Shown piece by piece: positions 1 to 7,043 of a stretch of 64,000 nucleotides of DNA. Location: the NCBI GenBank assembly GCA_041649275.1, contig JBAZNL010000001.1, positions 310,001 through 374,000 of the forward strand, in the 5' to 3' direction. The notes beneath the pieces were generated by a model. The model saw only the letters and a list, made by a program, of their open reading frames with translations, did no database searches and had not been told where the DNA came from. This DNA is from Candidatus Izemoplasmatales bacterium. Lineage in GTDB: Bacteria; Bacillota_I; Bacilli_A; Izemoplasmatales; Hujiaoplasmataceae. How positions within the stretch are numbered: the stretch's first letter is position 1; each line of letters begins with the position of its first letter. The translations under genes and the position numbers were made by a program.

Positions 1-309
1 ACCCCAGACGTGGGCCGCCGCGTTCGCCCGCATCTGCGGCGCGCACGGCGTCGCCAGGGCAAGGTCGACGAGTCGATAGAATTCCGCGACGGGATAGCCG
101 GTTTTGTCCCGCAGAAGTCCGCGGATCGACTGATAGATCCGCGGCGACCGCTCCAGCACGGCGTACTTGTAAGCCCCCCACTCGCGCTCGAGGAGGGCGA
201 TCCGACGGTCGGACCCTTGCGCCGCAAATGCGGCGGCGCGGGCCGCTGAGCGGCTTTCGGCGGTTCTCGGCGTCGGTTCCGGCGCCCGCGTTCCGGTCGT
301 CATATTCAT
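1..309 (-). CDS. DUF1722 (YbgA)-like protein, 3' end outside window
   Basis: This is the 5' part of a minus-strand gene that runs off the left edge. Its ATG at 307-309 overlaps the TGA of the upstream gene by four bases (ATGA), so the two are probably translationally coupled. About 103 residues can be read. After an Ala/Arg-rich, poorly conserved head, the segment KYAVLERSPRIYQ is followed some 45 residues later by NAAAHVWG. This is the order seen in the DUF1722/YbgA domain (KY..M.HSP then N..QH..GYF). The family has no settled function. The match is by motif order only, and the decisive C-terminal part is missing. Confidence 0.5.
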   Translation of the reverse strand, partial: MNMTTGTRAPEPTPRTAESRSAARAAAFAAQGSDRRIALLEREWGAYKYAVLERSPRIYQSIRGLLRDKTGYPVAEFYRLVDLALATPCAPQMRANAAAHVWG

Positions 310-1268
310 GATCTGCCCGCCCGGCGCATCAGTCGGACGACGAGGAAGGTCAGCCAGTCGGACGGGCGCCCCTTGGCGGAAAACCCGCCGTCGCTCCACG
401 CCTTCCAGTCGGATTCGGGGGCATAGATGCCGTCGGGTCCCGCCTTGGCGGCGATCACCTCGAGCATGTCCGCGAAACGCGCATCAGCGCGCGTGAAGGG
501 ATAGCGCGACAGGGTGTCCGCGACCTGCATGATGTCGTACCAGACGAACGGGACCTTCAGCTTGCGGAAATCGGTTCCCATGTAGAACATGTAGGGGTGT
601 TCCGCGCGGCTGCGTTCCCAAAGGCCGAGCAGCGCCTCAACGCCGGCGGCGGCTTCCGGCCGCGCCGCGGTATCTGCGCGTTCGGCCGCCAGGCGGAGCA
701 TCGCGAGCGTCGAAAACGGACACGGATCCTGCTTCCTTCCGGGACCGCGCCACGTGCCGATCGACGCCGAGAGCGCGCACGGCCAGCCGTTGTCACGACA
801 ACGGTCGAACAGGGCATCGATCCCCTTCCGGAGACCGGGATGGTCCCCGTAGCCGAACGCGACGAGCGCCCGCATCGTAATCGGCGCGTCGCAGAGCGCC
901 CAACCGGCGATCGCGTCCACGCCCACCGCATGCTTCGTCGTCAGGGTCGGGACGCCGTCGCCGTCGAGGGTCGCGAGGATCCGTTCGGCGACGACGCCGA
1001 TGCCGGGATCGGCGCACGTCAGGCCGACATCGGCCAGAAACGCAAGCTTGTGGTAGGGTTGCGATGAACTCTTGTGGCTGTTCAGCACGCCTTCGGGCCA
1101 GGCGGATAGTTCAGTCAGGATCCCGTGGACGAGCGGGTGCGAGAGCGTCGCCTTGCGCGCCGCGACGACCTCGGGATCGTCGATGGCGAACCCGCGCAAA
1201 TCGATCAGAGTCCGATAGCGGGTCCACGGTTCGGGCGAGTCGGTCAATCTTACGATGTCGGTCGTCAT
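306..1268 (-). CDS. alpha/alpha-toroid (prenyltransferase/squalene-cyclase-like) protein
   Basis: Predicted 320-residue soluble protein. It is built from helical repeats with spaced W/G-rich segments (NGWPCALSASIGTW, KAWSDGGFSAKGRPSDWLTF) resembling the QW-type repeats of the prenyltransferase/squalene oxidase toroid. No DxDD cyclase motif is visible, so catalysis is not implied. I chose the ATG at 1268 because GGGGTGG lies five to six bases upstream, just after the TGA of the EFR1 gene. An in-frame ATG at 1304 lacks a ribosome site and would overlap that gene by 23 bp. The stop overlaps the next gene (ATGA). A second protein of the same general type lies at 12103-13440. The function is unknown. 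Confidence 0.55.
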   Translation of the reverse strand: MTTDIVRLTDSPEPWTRYRTLIDLRGFAIDDPEVVAARKATLSHPLVHGILTELSAWPEGVLNSHKSSSQPYHKLAFLADVGLTCADPGIGVVAERILATLDGDGVPTLTTKHAVGVDAIAGWALCDAPITMRALVAFGYGDHPGLRKGIDALFDRCRDNGWPCALSASIGTWRGPGRKQDPCPFSTLAMLRLAAERADTAARPEAAAGVEALLGLWERSRAEHPYMFYMGTDFRKLKVPFVWYDIMQVADTLSRYPFTRADARFADMLEVIAAKAGPDGIYAPESDWKAWSDGGFSAKGRPSDWLTFLVVRLMRRAGRS

Positions 1269-1281
1269 CGGCGCCACCCCA

Positions 1282-2046
1282 TCAACGGAGGTCGGGGTGG
1301 ACATAGCGGCGTTTCCCGACGGTCCCCTTCCCGTAATCGATCGCCCCCACGGGACAGCGGTTGATGCAGGCGAGGCACTGCGTGCATTTCCTCCCCCAGA
1401 CGGGAAGCGGGTCGAGGCGGATCGTATGTACCGGACAGACGCGTTCGCACAGGCCGCAGCGGATGCAGGCGTCGGTGACGCGGAACGGCGCCGTAGTGAC
1501 GGCGAAACGGCTGAAGAGGGGATGGATCAGGGTCGACATCAGCTTCGGCCGGGATCCCGTCAGAAGCATGCGGGCGCCGGGTTCGCGGCGCGTGACCGCA
1601 TCGGCGATCCGCTCCAGGCGGACGTCGGCCGCCGCGAGGATGCGGTCCCGCTCCTCGGGGGCGTCGAGCTCGTAGCCGAGCAGGTAGTTGTTCGGCATCG
1701 CGACCGTGAAGGCGCCGTCGAGGGTGAGGCCCTTCTTCCTGAGCGAACGTTCGAGGACGGCGGCGGTGTCGCCCTCCTCGGCGCCGCAGGTCGAGACGCA
1801 GAAGACGTACGAAGGAACGCCTTCGACGCGGAGGTCGCGGATGAAGTCGGAGACGATCCGCGGCATGCCCCAGGCATGGATCGGATAACAGAACCCGAGC
1901 CGTTCGCCGGGCGTCGGGCGAAAGACGGGATGGGCGCCCGCGGCGTCGCGTTCGACGGCGATCGGGCGGACGGCGTCGCCGGTGAGACGGGCGACGGCGT
2001 GCGCGGCGTGAAGCGAGTTTCCGGTTCCGGAGAAACAGTAGATCAT
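1282..2046 (-). CDS. EFR1 family flavodoxin-ferredoxin fusion protein
   Basis: 254 residues. The N-terminus IYCFSGTGNS is a flavodoxin-type phosphate-binding loop for FMN. A flavodoxin-like domain follows to about residue 175. The C-terminus holds two [4Fe-4S] ferredoxin motifs, CIRCGLCERVCP and CTQCLACINRCP. This architecture defines the EFR1 family of cytosolic electron-transfer proteins in anaerobes; partners are unknown. The ATG is preceded by GGGAGGATCG. It is probably cotranscribed with the toroid protein downstream (about 13 bp gap). The domain assignment is firm, the physiological role inferred. Confidence 0.88.
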   Translation of the reverse strand: MIYCFSGTGNSLHAAHAVARLTGDAVRPIAVERDAAGAHPVFRPTPGERLGFCYPIHAWGMPRIVSDFIRDLRVEGVPSYVFCVSTCGAEEGDTAAVLERSLRKKGLTLDGAFTVAMPNNYLLGYELDAPEERDRILAAADVRLERIADAVTRREPGARMLLTGSRPKLMSTLIHPLFSRFAVTTAPFRVTDACIRCGLCERVCPVHTIRLDPLPVWGRKCTQCLACINRCPVGAIDYGKGTVGKRRYVHPDLR

Positions 2047-2061
2047 GGTCGATCCTCCCAG

Positions 2062-2916
2062 TTATTGCGGGTAATGGGTGACTTGCGGCGGCGCGATCAG
2101 GGCGAAGGTCGCCGAGTTGATCCGGTAGGTGTTCGAACCGACCGCCTCGATCTGTTCGGGATTGGTGAAGTAGAGGTGCGACACGCCCTTGACCTTGACG
2201 CCGAGAAGGCTCGTGACGCAAAGCTGGATCACGATCTTGGAGAACGCGTTCACCTTCTCCGACAGGAAGAAGTCGGTCTCCTTCGGAGTGATCAGGTTGA
2301 TGATGACGTTGTGGCGCTTGGTGGTCTCGTTGTAGAGAATGAAGACGTCGGTCTCGTCCGCGCCTCCGCACGGACGGAAATCGAAACGGGAGCCGTCGCG
2401 CTCGAACGACAGGCGTTCGATCGCGATCCCCGACACGTACTTGCCTTCGAGGACGCGGAAGGGAATCTTCATCGACGTGAAGCGGTATTCCCGCCGGTCT
2501 TCGCAGACCGCCGCATCGTCGATGCGGGCGTCGACCATGTGGAATTCCATCGTCCGCGGATCGACGTAGCGTTCCACGTAGCGTTCCGATTCGTCGTAGA
2601 TGAGCATCCGGTCGATGAACTCGATGATCGAGTAGTTGCTCGAGGCGAAGGTGAGTTCGCGGAAGAGTTCGGCGCGGCGGTTGGTGTCGTCGTTGATCCG
2701 GCTCGCGGTCCGGTTGTGGGAATAGATGAGCAGCGAGAACAGCGAACTGGAACAGAACGACGCGAACGCGACGATGAGCATCGCGATCCGGATCCCGATC
2801 ACGTCGAAGGTATCGGCGAGGAAATCGCCGAACGCGAGCGCGACCACCGACAGCACGAAGACGACGGCGCTGACGACGATGATGATGATTGGGAGATTGA
2901 GGTCCTTTCGGTTCAT
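2062..2916 (-). CDS. two-TM membrane protein of unknown function
   Basis: 284 residues. Two adjacent hydrophobic helices occupy about residues 7-28 and 36-60, followed by a roughly 220-residue polar domain that is presumably cytoplasmic. The domain shows no motif that I recognise. The ATG at 2916 is preceded by AAAGGATCC, and the hydrophobic helix begins right after it. An upstream in-frame ATG (3174) would add 86 low-quality residues and cover the terminator at 3082-3112, so it was not used. It lies 15 bp upstream of the EFR1 gene and is likely in the same operon. Confidence 0.6.
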   Translation of the reverse strand: MNRKDLNLPIIIIVVSAVVFVLSVVALAFGDFLADTFDVIGIRIAMLIVAFASFCSSSLFSLLIYSHNRTASRINDDTNRRAELFRELTFASSNYSIIEFIDRMLIYDESERYVERYVDPRTMEFHMVDARIDDAAVCEDRREYRFTSMKIPFRVLEGKYVSGIAIERLSFERDGSRFDFRPCGGADETDVFILYNETTKRHNVIINLITPKETDFFLSEKVNAFSKIVIQLCVTSLLGVKVKGVSHLYFTNPEQIEAVGSNTYRINSATFALIAPPQVTHYPQ

Positions 2917-3081
2917 GGAGGATCCTTTCCGCAGTTCGCATGCGTTTCTTTCACTGACTGTGATTATATCATGAACGCCAGTCTTCCGCGATGGGTCGGA
3001 GCGCATTTCGAAGTGAAACCGAAGCGTCTCCGGACCGCATCTCGAACCGGTCGCATCGCGAGAGGCGACGATCGCCTTGTT

Positions 3082-3112
3082 AAAAAAGGCGCCCCATCGC
3101 GGCGGCGTCTTT
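3082..3112 (-). terminator. intrinsic terminator after the Imm-5-like gene
   Basis: Read on the minus strand, AAGACGCC and GGCGCCTT form a stem (one internal mismatch) followed by six T. It sits 17 bp beyond the stop of the 3129-3587 gene and separates it from the operon that starts at 2916. The rest of 2917-3128 shows no gene. Confidence 0.6.
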
Positions 3113-3128
3113 CTCTCTTTGGCAGTTT

Positions 3129-3587
3129 TCAAGGCATCGGGGCGGACATCGTTCGCGCAAGGTCGAGCTGCCACCGGCGTTCCTCGCGGATCGCCGCTTC
3201 GGGATCAACCGAAACCGTCGCGAGCGCCTTCAGGGCGTAGTCGCAGGGACCGATCGCATGCCGCCAGACGTGGGCGGTCGCGGCGGCGTGACCCGCCGCG
3301 CGGCAGGCGAAGACGGCGGCGGACGACGCGGCGCGGGCCGCGGCGTGCGCTTCGAGGGCGGCGGCGCGGGCGACGCCGGGACGGATCCTGCCGTCGGCCC
3401 AGGCGCGGGCGGCGGCGATCGCCGCGGCCGCCCGGGGATCGTCCGTGAACCGGAGGACCCGTTCGGCGCACAGGGCGGCGTATCGCCCCTGGTCCGGGCG
3501 GGACATGCGCTCGATCCGATCGAGGATCCGTTCGCGCATGCCGTCATGGAGGATCAGCGAACCGATCCGACCAAGATCGGACGTCAT
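3129..3587 (-). CDS. Imm-5-like putative immunity protein
   Basis: 152 residues, Ala-rich and all-helical. The long run of A/R helices ending in AAGHAAATAHVWRHAIG and then YALKAL matches the pattern of the Imm-5-like putative immunity family (AAGHAAATAHV..HA.GA..YALKA). Family members are annotated as candidate polymorphic-toxin immunity proteins, although many, like this one, have no adjacent toxin. The start ATG at 3587 overlaps the TGA of the P-loop kinase gene (ATGA 3584-3587), so the two are translationally coupled. Upstream in-frame ATGs lie inside the kinase gene and were rejected. Function in this organism is inferred only. Confidence 0.6.
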   Translation of the reverse strand: MTSDLGRIGSLILHDGMRERILDRIERMSRPDQGRYAALCAERVLRFTDDPRAAAAIAAARAWADGRIRPGVARAAALEAHAAARAASSAAVFACRAAGHAAATAHVWRHAIGPCDYALKALATVSVDPEAAIREERRWQLDLARTMSAPMP

Positions 3588-4141
3588 CGGATCCCGCCTT
3601 CCAGCCGGTGGCGGACGAGATCCAGCAGGTCGCGGTAATCCGTCTCCGTGAAGTAGGTGGCGTCGACGAGGACCGCATCCTCGCCATAAAGGGCGGAATC
3701 GAACGGCGTGAGGATCGCCGTAAACATCTCCGGCGGGATCGTCCCCGTCGACTTGTGGACCGAATGGCGGCTCTCCTGACGCGCGAGATAGCGCGCGTAA
3801 AGAACGTCGGGATCGCCGGTCATGAAGATCGTCAGGACGCGGATCCCGGCATCGGCCGCGTCGCGACGCACGGCCTCGTATTCCGCGCGGCGAAAGTTGC
3901 TTTCCAGGACAACCAGGTCGTCCGCCTTGAGAATGTCCGGCATCAGTTTCCGCATCAGCGAAAACGTCGCCGCGGACAATTTCAGGTTCTCTTCGCGGTT
4001 GGCGAATCCGATCGTATCCCCGAGGACTTCCTTGAGGTCGTCCTTGTTCAGGCAGACGGCGTTCAGATCCGCCGCCAGACGCTTGGAGACGGTCGTCTTG
4101 AGCGCGGCCAGATGGCCGGTGACGATGACGGTTTGTTTCAT
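3584..4141 (-). CDS. P-loop NTPase / zeta-toxin-like small kinase
   Basis: 185 residues. The N-terminus VIVTGHLAALKTT is a Walker A loop in which the usual second Gly is replaced (G-x5-K-T). The rest (LNKDDLKE, LVVLESNF, a lid with RYLARQESRH) resembles AAA_33/zeta-type nucleotide kinases that phosphorylate small molecules or act as toxin-like kinases. The substrate is unknown. The ATG is preceded by GAGGGAGGATCC. The gene is coupled by ATGA to the Imm-5-like gene. A kinase plus immunity-like partner is suggestive, but the kinase lacks an obvious toxin signature. Confidence 0.7.
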   Translation of the reverse strand: MKQTVIVTGHLAALKTTVSKRLAADLNAVCLNKDDLKEVLGDTIGFANREENLKLSAATFSLMRKLMPDILKADDLVVLESNFRRAEYEAVRRDAADAGIRVLTIFMTGDPDVLYARYLARQESRHSVHKSTGTIPPEMFTAILTPFDSALYGEDAVLVDATYFTETDYRDLLDLVRHRLEGGIR

Positions 4142-4208
4142 GGGATCCTCCCTCGGCGGGCATCGGCGCCACTTTTCGAATTCGTCGGATCAAACGGCGG
4201 AACGATAT

Positions 4209-4216
4209 TGTATAAT
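4209..4216 (+). promoter_or_regulatory. -10 element for the zinc-ribbon membrane protein gene
   Basis: TGTATAAT at 4209-4216, with a perfect TATAAT at 4211-4216, lies 20 bp upstream of the ATG at 4237. No convincing -35 is visible. The divergent kinase gene starts at 4141. Confidence 0.5.
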
Positions 4217-4236
4217 AATGGGCGAGGTGGTATGTC

Positions 4237-4665
4237 ATGAAGCAGATCAAGCCCGGGCGCGGAGTCTCCCAGCTCGGTTATCAGGGATCGCTGTTCGCGA
4301 TCGCCTTCGGCGTCCTCTGGACGATCGTCGCCGCCGCGATCGGCATTTTCGCGTTCGCCGATGCCGGCGGCGTGTTCTCCGTCGTCGGCTTCATCTTTCC
4401 GCTCTTCGGAATCCTGTTCATCGCGATGGCGGTGAAGCAGGCGAAGTTCCAGAAGCACAACGCCACCGCGAAGGACCGCCATTCGCTCGTCGACGTCGTC
4501 GACTCGACCGAGGAAGGCGACCCGTTCGCGAAGTATGACCGCGCCGAGACGGCGCGCAGAGCCGCCGAAGCGGCGGTCGCCGCCGACGCCTACTGCACGC
4601 ACTGCGGAACGCCTCTGCAAGCGGAGGACAACTTCTGCCCGAAATGCGGAAACCGCGTCCGATGA
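4237..4665 (+). CDS. membrane protein with C-terminal zinc ribbon
   Basis: 142 residues. Two hydrophobic helices at about 17-40 and 46-67 are followed by a charged linker and a C-terminal zinc ribbon CTHCG...CPKCG (residues ~123-140). Small membrane proteins with a zinc-ribbon tail are common in Bacillota and have no established function. The gene stands alone on the plus strand between its own -10 element and a strong terminator. Confidence 0.72.
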   Translation: MKQIKPGRGVSQLGYQGSLFAIAFGVLWTIVAAAIGIFAFADAGGVFSVVGFIFPLFGILFIAMAVKQAKFQKHNATAKDRHSLVDVVDSTEEGDPFAKYDRAETARRAAEAAVAADAYCTHCGTPLQAEDNFCPKCGNRVR

Positions 4666-4670
4666 GACGA

Positions 4671-4706
4671 CGGACCGTCGACCCGGAAAGGTCGACGGTC
4701 CGTTTT
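4671..4706 (+). terminator. strong intrinsic terminator
   Basis: A perfect 12-bp stem (4671-4682 with 4691-4702, core CGGACCGTCGAC) with an 8-nt loop is followed by TTTT. It ends the plus-strand zinc-ribbon gene and faces the convergent Rieske gene. Confidence 0.9.
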
Positions 4707-4709
4707 CAT

Positions 4710-5033
4710 TTACAGGTCGATCAGGACGCGGCCGTCCGCGACGCGCGCCGGAACGGTTTTCGCCTTCGCCGTCGGCAGCTTCACGAAGAGGATCTTCGCC
4801 CGCCCCTCGACTTCGCCGGTGACGACGTCGAAGCGCGCCTTATGGCGCGGACAGGTGATCTTCCCGTCGGCGTACGCGCCCTCGGACAGCGATCCGCCCA
4901 TGTGCGGGCAGACGTCGGACAGGGCGTAGGGCTTCCCGTCCTTGACGACCACCAGATAGGGTTTTCCGTCGATCTCGGTCCGGATCTTGCCTTCCTTGAC
5001 GAGCACGTTCCAATCGCATGCGAACTTTTCCAT
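4710..5033 (-). CDS. Rieske [2Fe-2S] ferredoxin-like protein
   Basis: 107 residues. The two Rieske cluster motifs are CPHMGG (Cys and His ligands) and CPRHKARFD, separated by 15 residues, and the protein ends soon after, so it is a stand-alone soluble Rieske ferredoxin. Such proteins pass electrons to oxygenases or other reductases, or appear alone in anaerobes with unknown partners. The ATG is preceded by AAGGAGGGTC. It follows the GntR gene by about 27 bp and could be the last gene of the ABC-GntR operon. The family call is firm, the partner unknown. Confidence 0.87.
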   Translation of the reverse strand: MEKFACDWNVLVKEGKIRTEIDGKPYLVVVKDGKPYALSDVCPHMGGSLSEGAYADGKITCPRHKARFDVVTGEVEGRAKILFVKLPTAKAKTVPARVADGRVLIDL

Positions 5034-5060
5034 CTCATGACCCTCCTTGGGGGTGAAGAA

Positions 5061-5432
5061 TCATCGTTTCGGATAGGCGGATCGGACGAGTTCGAGATAC
5101 TCCTCGACGCCGATGCCGAGCTGCACGTAGTATGGGAGTTCGGTCGCGAGCCGTTTGCGCGCGATCTCCTCGCGCCGGTCCGTTTCCGGGCCGGCGTGGC
5201 CGCGGACGTAACAGCCCTTCCCCGCCCACGTGACGATGAAACCTTCGTCCTCGAGCCGTTCCCACGCCTTCTTGATGGTGATCACGCTCACGCCCAGTTC
5301 GACCGCGACGGCGCGGATCGAAGGCAGCGCGGTATCCGCGGCCAGTTCGCCGTTCACGATCTGCGCGGCGACCTGGTCGTGGAGCTGCTCGTAGATCGGG
5401 ACTTCGGACTTGACGGCGACGACGAGGTTCAT
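5061..5432 (-). CDS. GntR family regulator, YtrA subfamily
   Basis: 123 residues: an N-terminal winged helix (residues ~10-75, with LPSIRAVAVELGVSVITIKKAW as recognition region, written here as positions ~36-57) and a short C-terminal dimerisation tail. It lacks the large FCD/HutC domain, which is the hallmark of the YtrA subfamily. YtrA regulators usually repress an adjoining ABC transporter operon. Here the gene is the third in an ATPase-permease-regulator operon whose promoter carries a perfect inverted repeat (6938-6960), so autorepression is likely. The start follows the permease stop by only two bases. Confidence 0.88.
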   Translation of the reverse strand: MNLVVAVKSEVPIYEQLHDQVAAQIVNGELAADTALPSIRAVAVELGVSVITIKKAWERLEDEGFIVTWAGKGCYVRGHAGPETDRREEIARKRLATELPYYVQLGIGVEEYLELVRSAYPKR

Positions 5433-5434
5433 CG

Positions 5435-6082
5435 CTAGAGGCTGACCTTGTCGAACCGGCGCACCGACATGCGGTAGGAGGCGACCATCCCGACGACGTA
5501 GAGAACGATGCCGGCGAGAAGAACCCCCAGCTGCGGGAGCGCATGCGCTGGATCGAGGCCGTCGAGGACGGCGAGTCCGGGGACGACGTGGACGAGCAGT
5601 TCGACCGCTGCCACGACCGCGAGGTACGCGGCGAGCCCGAACGCGATCGGCATCCCGACCTTGTATCCGGTCTTGAAATACTTCGTCAGAAACACGACGT
5701 TAAAGGCCGCGTAGGCGGCGAGCGTAAAGCCGAAGAAGGCGAAGTTGGCGTCCATCCCGACGACGTTTCCGTTCGGATTGAACCAAAGCGAGGAGACGAG
5801 CGCGGCCGGGATCGCGACCAGGATGGTGACGCCTTCGAGGATCAGGACGTGGAGATGCTTCGCGAGCACGATCTGGTCGCGCGGGACCGGCAGGATCGCC
5901 GAGAACTCGTGGTCGCGGTTGTCCCGGGCGACGCCGAAATTGATCAGAAACGACATGACGGTATAGCTTACGCCGACGAAGTACGGATACGCGGGAATCA
6001 GAAGCAACAGCGCACATGCGCAGAAGAAATAGGTTCCCGGGGTGACGACGAGCTTCAGTTCCTTGTACAGCAGGTTCTTCAT
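5435..6082 (-). CDS. ABC-2 type transporter permease
   Basis: 215 residues with about six hydrophobic helices and a conserved-looking cytoplasmic segment (GVARDNRDHEFSAILPV) typical of ABC-2 permeases. The start at 6082 overlaps the stop of the ATPase gene by ATGA, so the pair is translationally coupled. RBS AAGGGGG lies about 7 bp upstream. Substrate unknown; the YtrA-type context suggests export of a cell-envelope-active compound or resistance, which is inference. Confidence 0.82.
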   Translation of the reverse strand: MKNLLYKELKLVVTPGTYFFCACALLLLIPAYPYFVGVSYTVMSFLINFGVARDNRDHEFSAILPVPRDQIVLAKHLHVLILEGVTILVAIPAALVSSLWFNPNGNVVGMDANFAFFGFTLAAYAAFNVVFLTKYFKTGYKVGMPIAFGLAAYLAVVAAVELLVHVVPGLAVLDGLDPAHALPQLGVLLAGIVLYVVGMVASYRMSVRRFDKVSL

Positions 6083-6924
6083 TTCGACGCCCCCTTGTCG
6101 TAGTAGATCATGATGTCTTCGAGGTTGGGTTTCTCGACCACCGGCACCTCGCCTTCGCGCAGGTTCGCGCGACGGATCAGGCCGGTGAAGCCGAAGGCGT
6201 TCTTCCGCACGCCGACGAGGCGGGCGCGCAGGTCGTCGGTGAGGTCGCCGGGCTTGCCCGACACGACCGCGTGCGCGGCGATCAGGTCGTCCTTGGTGGT
6301 GTTCGCCACCAGTTCGCCGTCGCGGATGAAGACGACGAAGTCGGCGCACTTGTCGAGGTCGGAAGTGATGTGCGTGGAGAACAGGATCGAGCGTTCGCCG
6401 TCGAGCACGAGTTCCCGGAAGAGGTCCAGCAGTTCGGCCCGGGCGGCCGGGTCGAGGCCGCTCGTCGGTTCGTCGAAGATGAAGAGTTCCGCGCCGTGCG
6501 AGAGCGCCAGCGTGAGCGCGAACTTGACCTTCATCCCGGACGAGAGTTCCGTCACCTGCTTCTTCTCGTCGAGCCCGAAGCGGTCGAGGTAGCTGCGGTA
6601 GGCCGTCTCGTCCCACGTCGGATAGAACCGTTTGAACACCTTCACGATCGCGCCGATCTGCTTGTGCGGATAGAACGTCGTCTCGCCGTACATGAAGCCG
6701 ATCCGCCGCTTCAGTTCGGTCTCGTTCCCGACGATGTTCTTCCCGAAGATCGTCACCGTTCCCGCATCCGGCTTGACGATGTTCAGGATGGACTTGAGGG
6801 TCGTGGTCTTGCCGGCTCCGTTCGCGCCGATGAAGCCCATGATGTATCCCTTCGGCAGTTCGAAGGATACGTCCTTCAGGGTGAAGGACGGGTAGGTCTT
6901 GCGGAGATTCTCGATCTTGAGCAT
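6079..6924 (-). CDS. ABC transporter ATP-binding protein
   Basis: 281 residues. Walker A GANGAGKTT (about residue 35), signature LSSGMKVK, Walker B LFIFDEPTSGLD and the H-loop STH are all present, so it is a complete ABC ATPase of the BcrA/YtrB type. I chose the ATG at 6924, which has GGAGGAACCTC directly upstream, over an in-frame ATG at 7047 that would read through the promoter and operator. It heads the operon ATPase-permease-GntR. Confidence 0.92.
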   Translation of the reverse strand: MLKIENLRKTYPSFTLKDVSFELPKGYIMGFIGANGAGKTTTLKSILNIVKPDAGTVTIFGKNIVGNETELKRRIGFMYGETTFYPHKQIGAIVKVFKRFYPTWDETAYRSYLDRFGLDEKKQVTELSSGMKVKFALTLALSHGAELFIFDEPTSGLDPAARAELLDLFRELVLDGERSILFSTHITSDLDKCADFVVFIRDGELVANTTKDDLIAAHAVVSGKPGDLTDDLRARLVGVRKNAFGFTGLIRRANLREGEVPVVEKPNLEDIMIYYDKGASK

Positions 6925-6937
6925 GAGGTTCCTCCAA

Positions 6938-6960
6938 CTGTGTATATCGAACATACACAG
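6938..6960 (-). promoter_or_regulatory. inverted-repeat operator, probable YtrA-type GntR site
   Basis: CTGTGTAT (6938-6945) and ATACACAG (6953-6960) form a perfect 8-bp inverted repeat with a 7-bp spacer. It begins at the downstream edge of the -10 element and covers the likely transcription start, the expected position for a repressor. The third gene of the operon encodes a YtrA-type repressor. Confidence 0.8.
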
Positions 6961-6987
6961 TATAGAGCCGCCGGCTCCGGATGTCAA
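6959..6987 (-). promoter_or_regulatory. sigma-A type promoter of the ABC-GntR operon
   Basis: On the minus strand a perfect -35 TTGACA (6987-6982), a 17-bp spacer and a -10 TATACT (6964-6959) precede the ATPase gene by about 35 bp. This is the best classical promoter in the window. Confidence 0.9.
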
Positions 6988-7002
6988 GGGGGATTCCGTC
7001 GG

Positions 7003-7042
7003 AAAACGCGAAGCCGCCGATCGATGGGTCGGCGGCTTTGCG
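7003..7042 (-). terminator. intrinsic terminator after the PanE-like gene
   Basis: The stem AAGCCGCCGA (7011-7020) with its complement at 7029-7038 extends by four more pairs and is followed on the minus strand by TTTT. It directly follows the stop at 7044 and insulates the ABC operon promoter. Confidence 0.8.
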
Positions 7043-7043
7043 T

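Noticed and set aside
1255..3240. Very long plus-strand open frame (about 660 codons) opposite the EFR1 and membrane-protein genes
   Set aside because: It is antisense to genes with clear domains and has the Arg/Asp/Glu/Gly/Val-rich composition that GC-rich genes produce on their complement.
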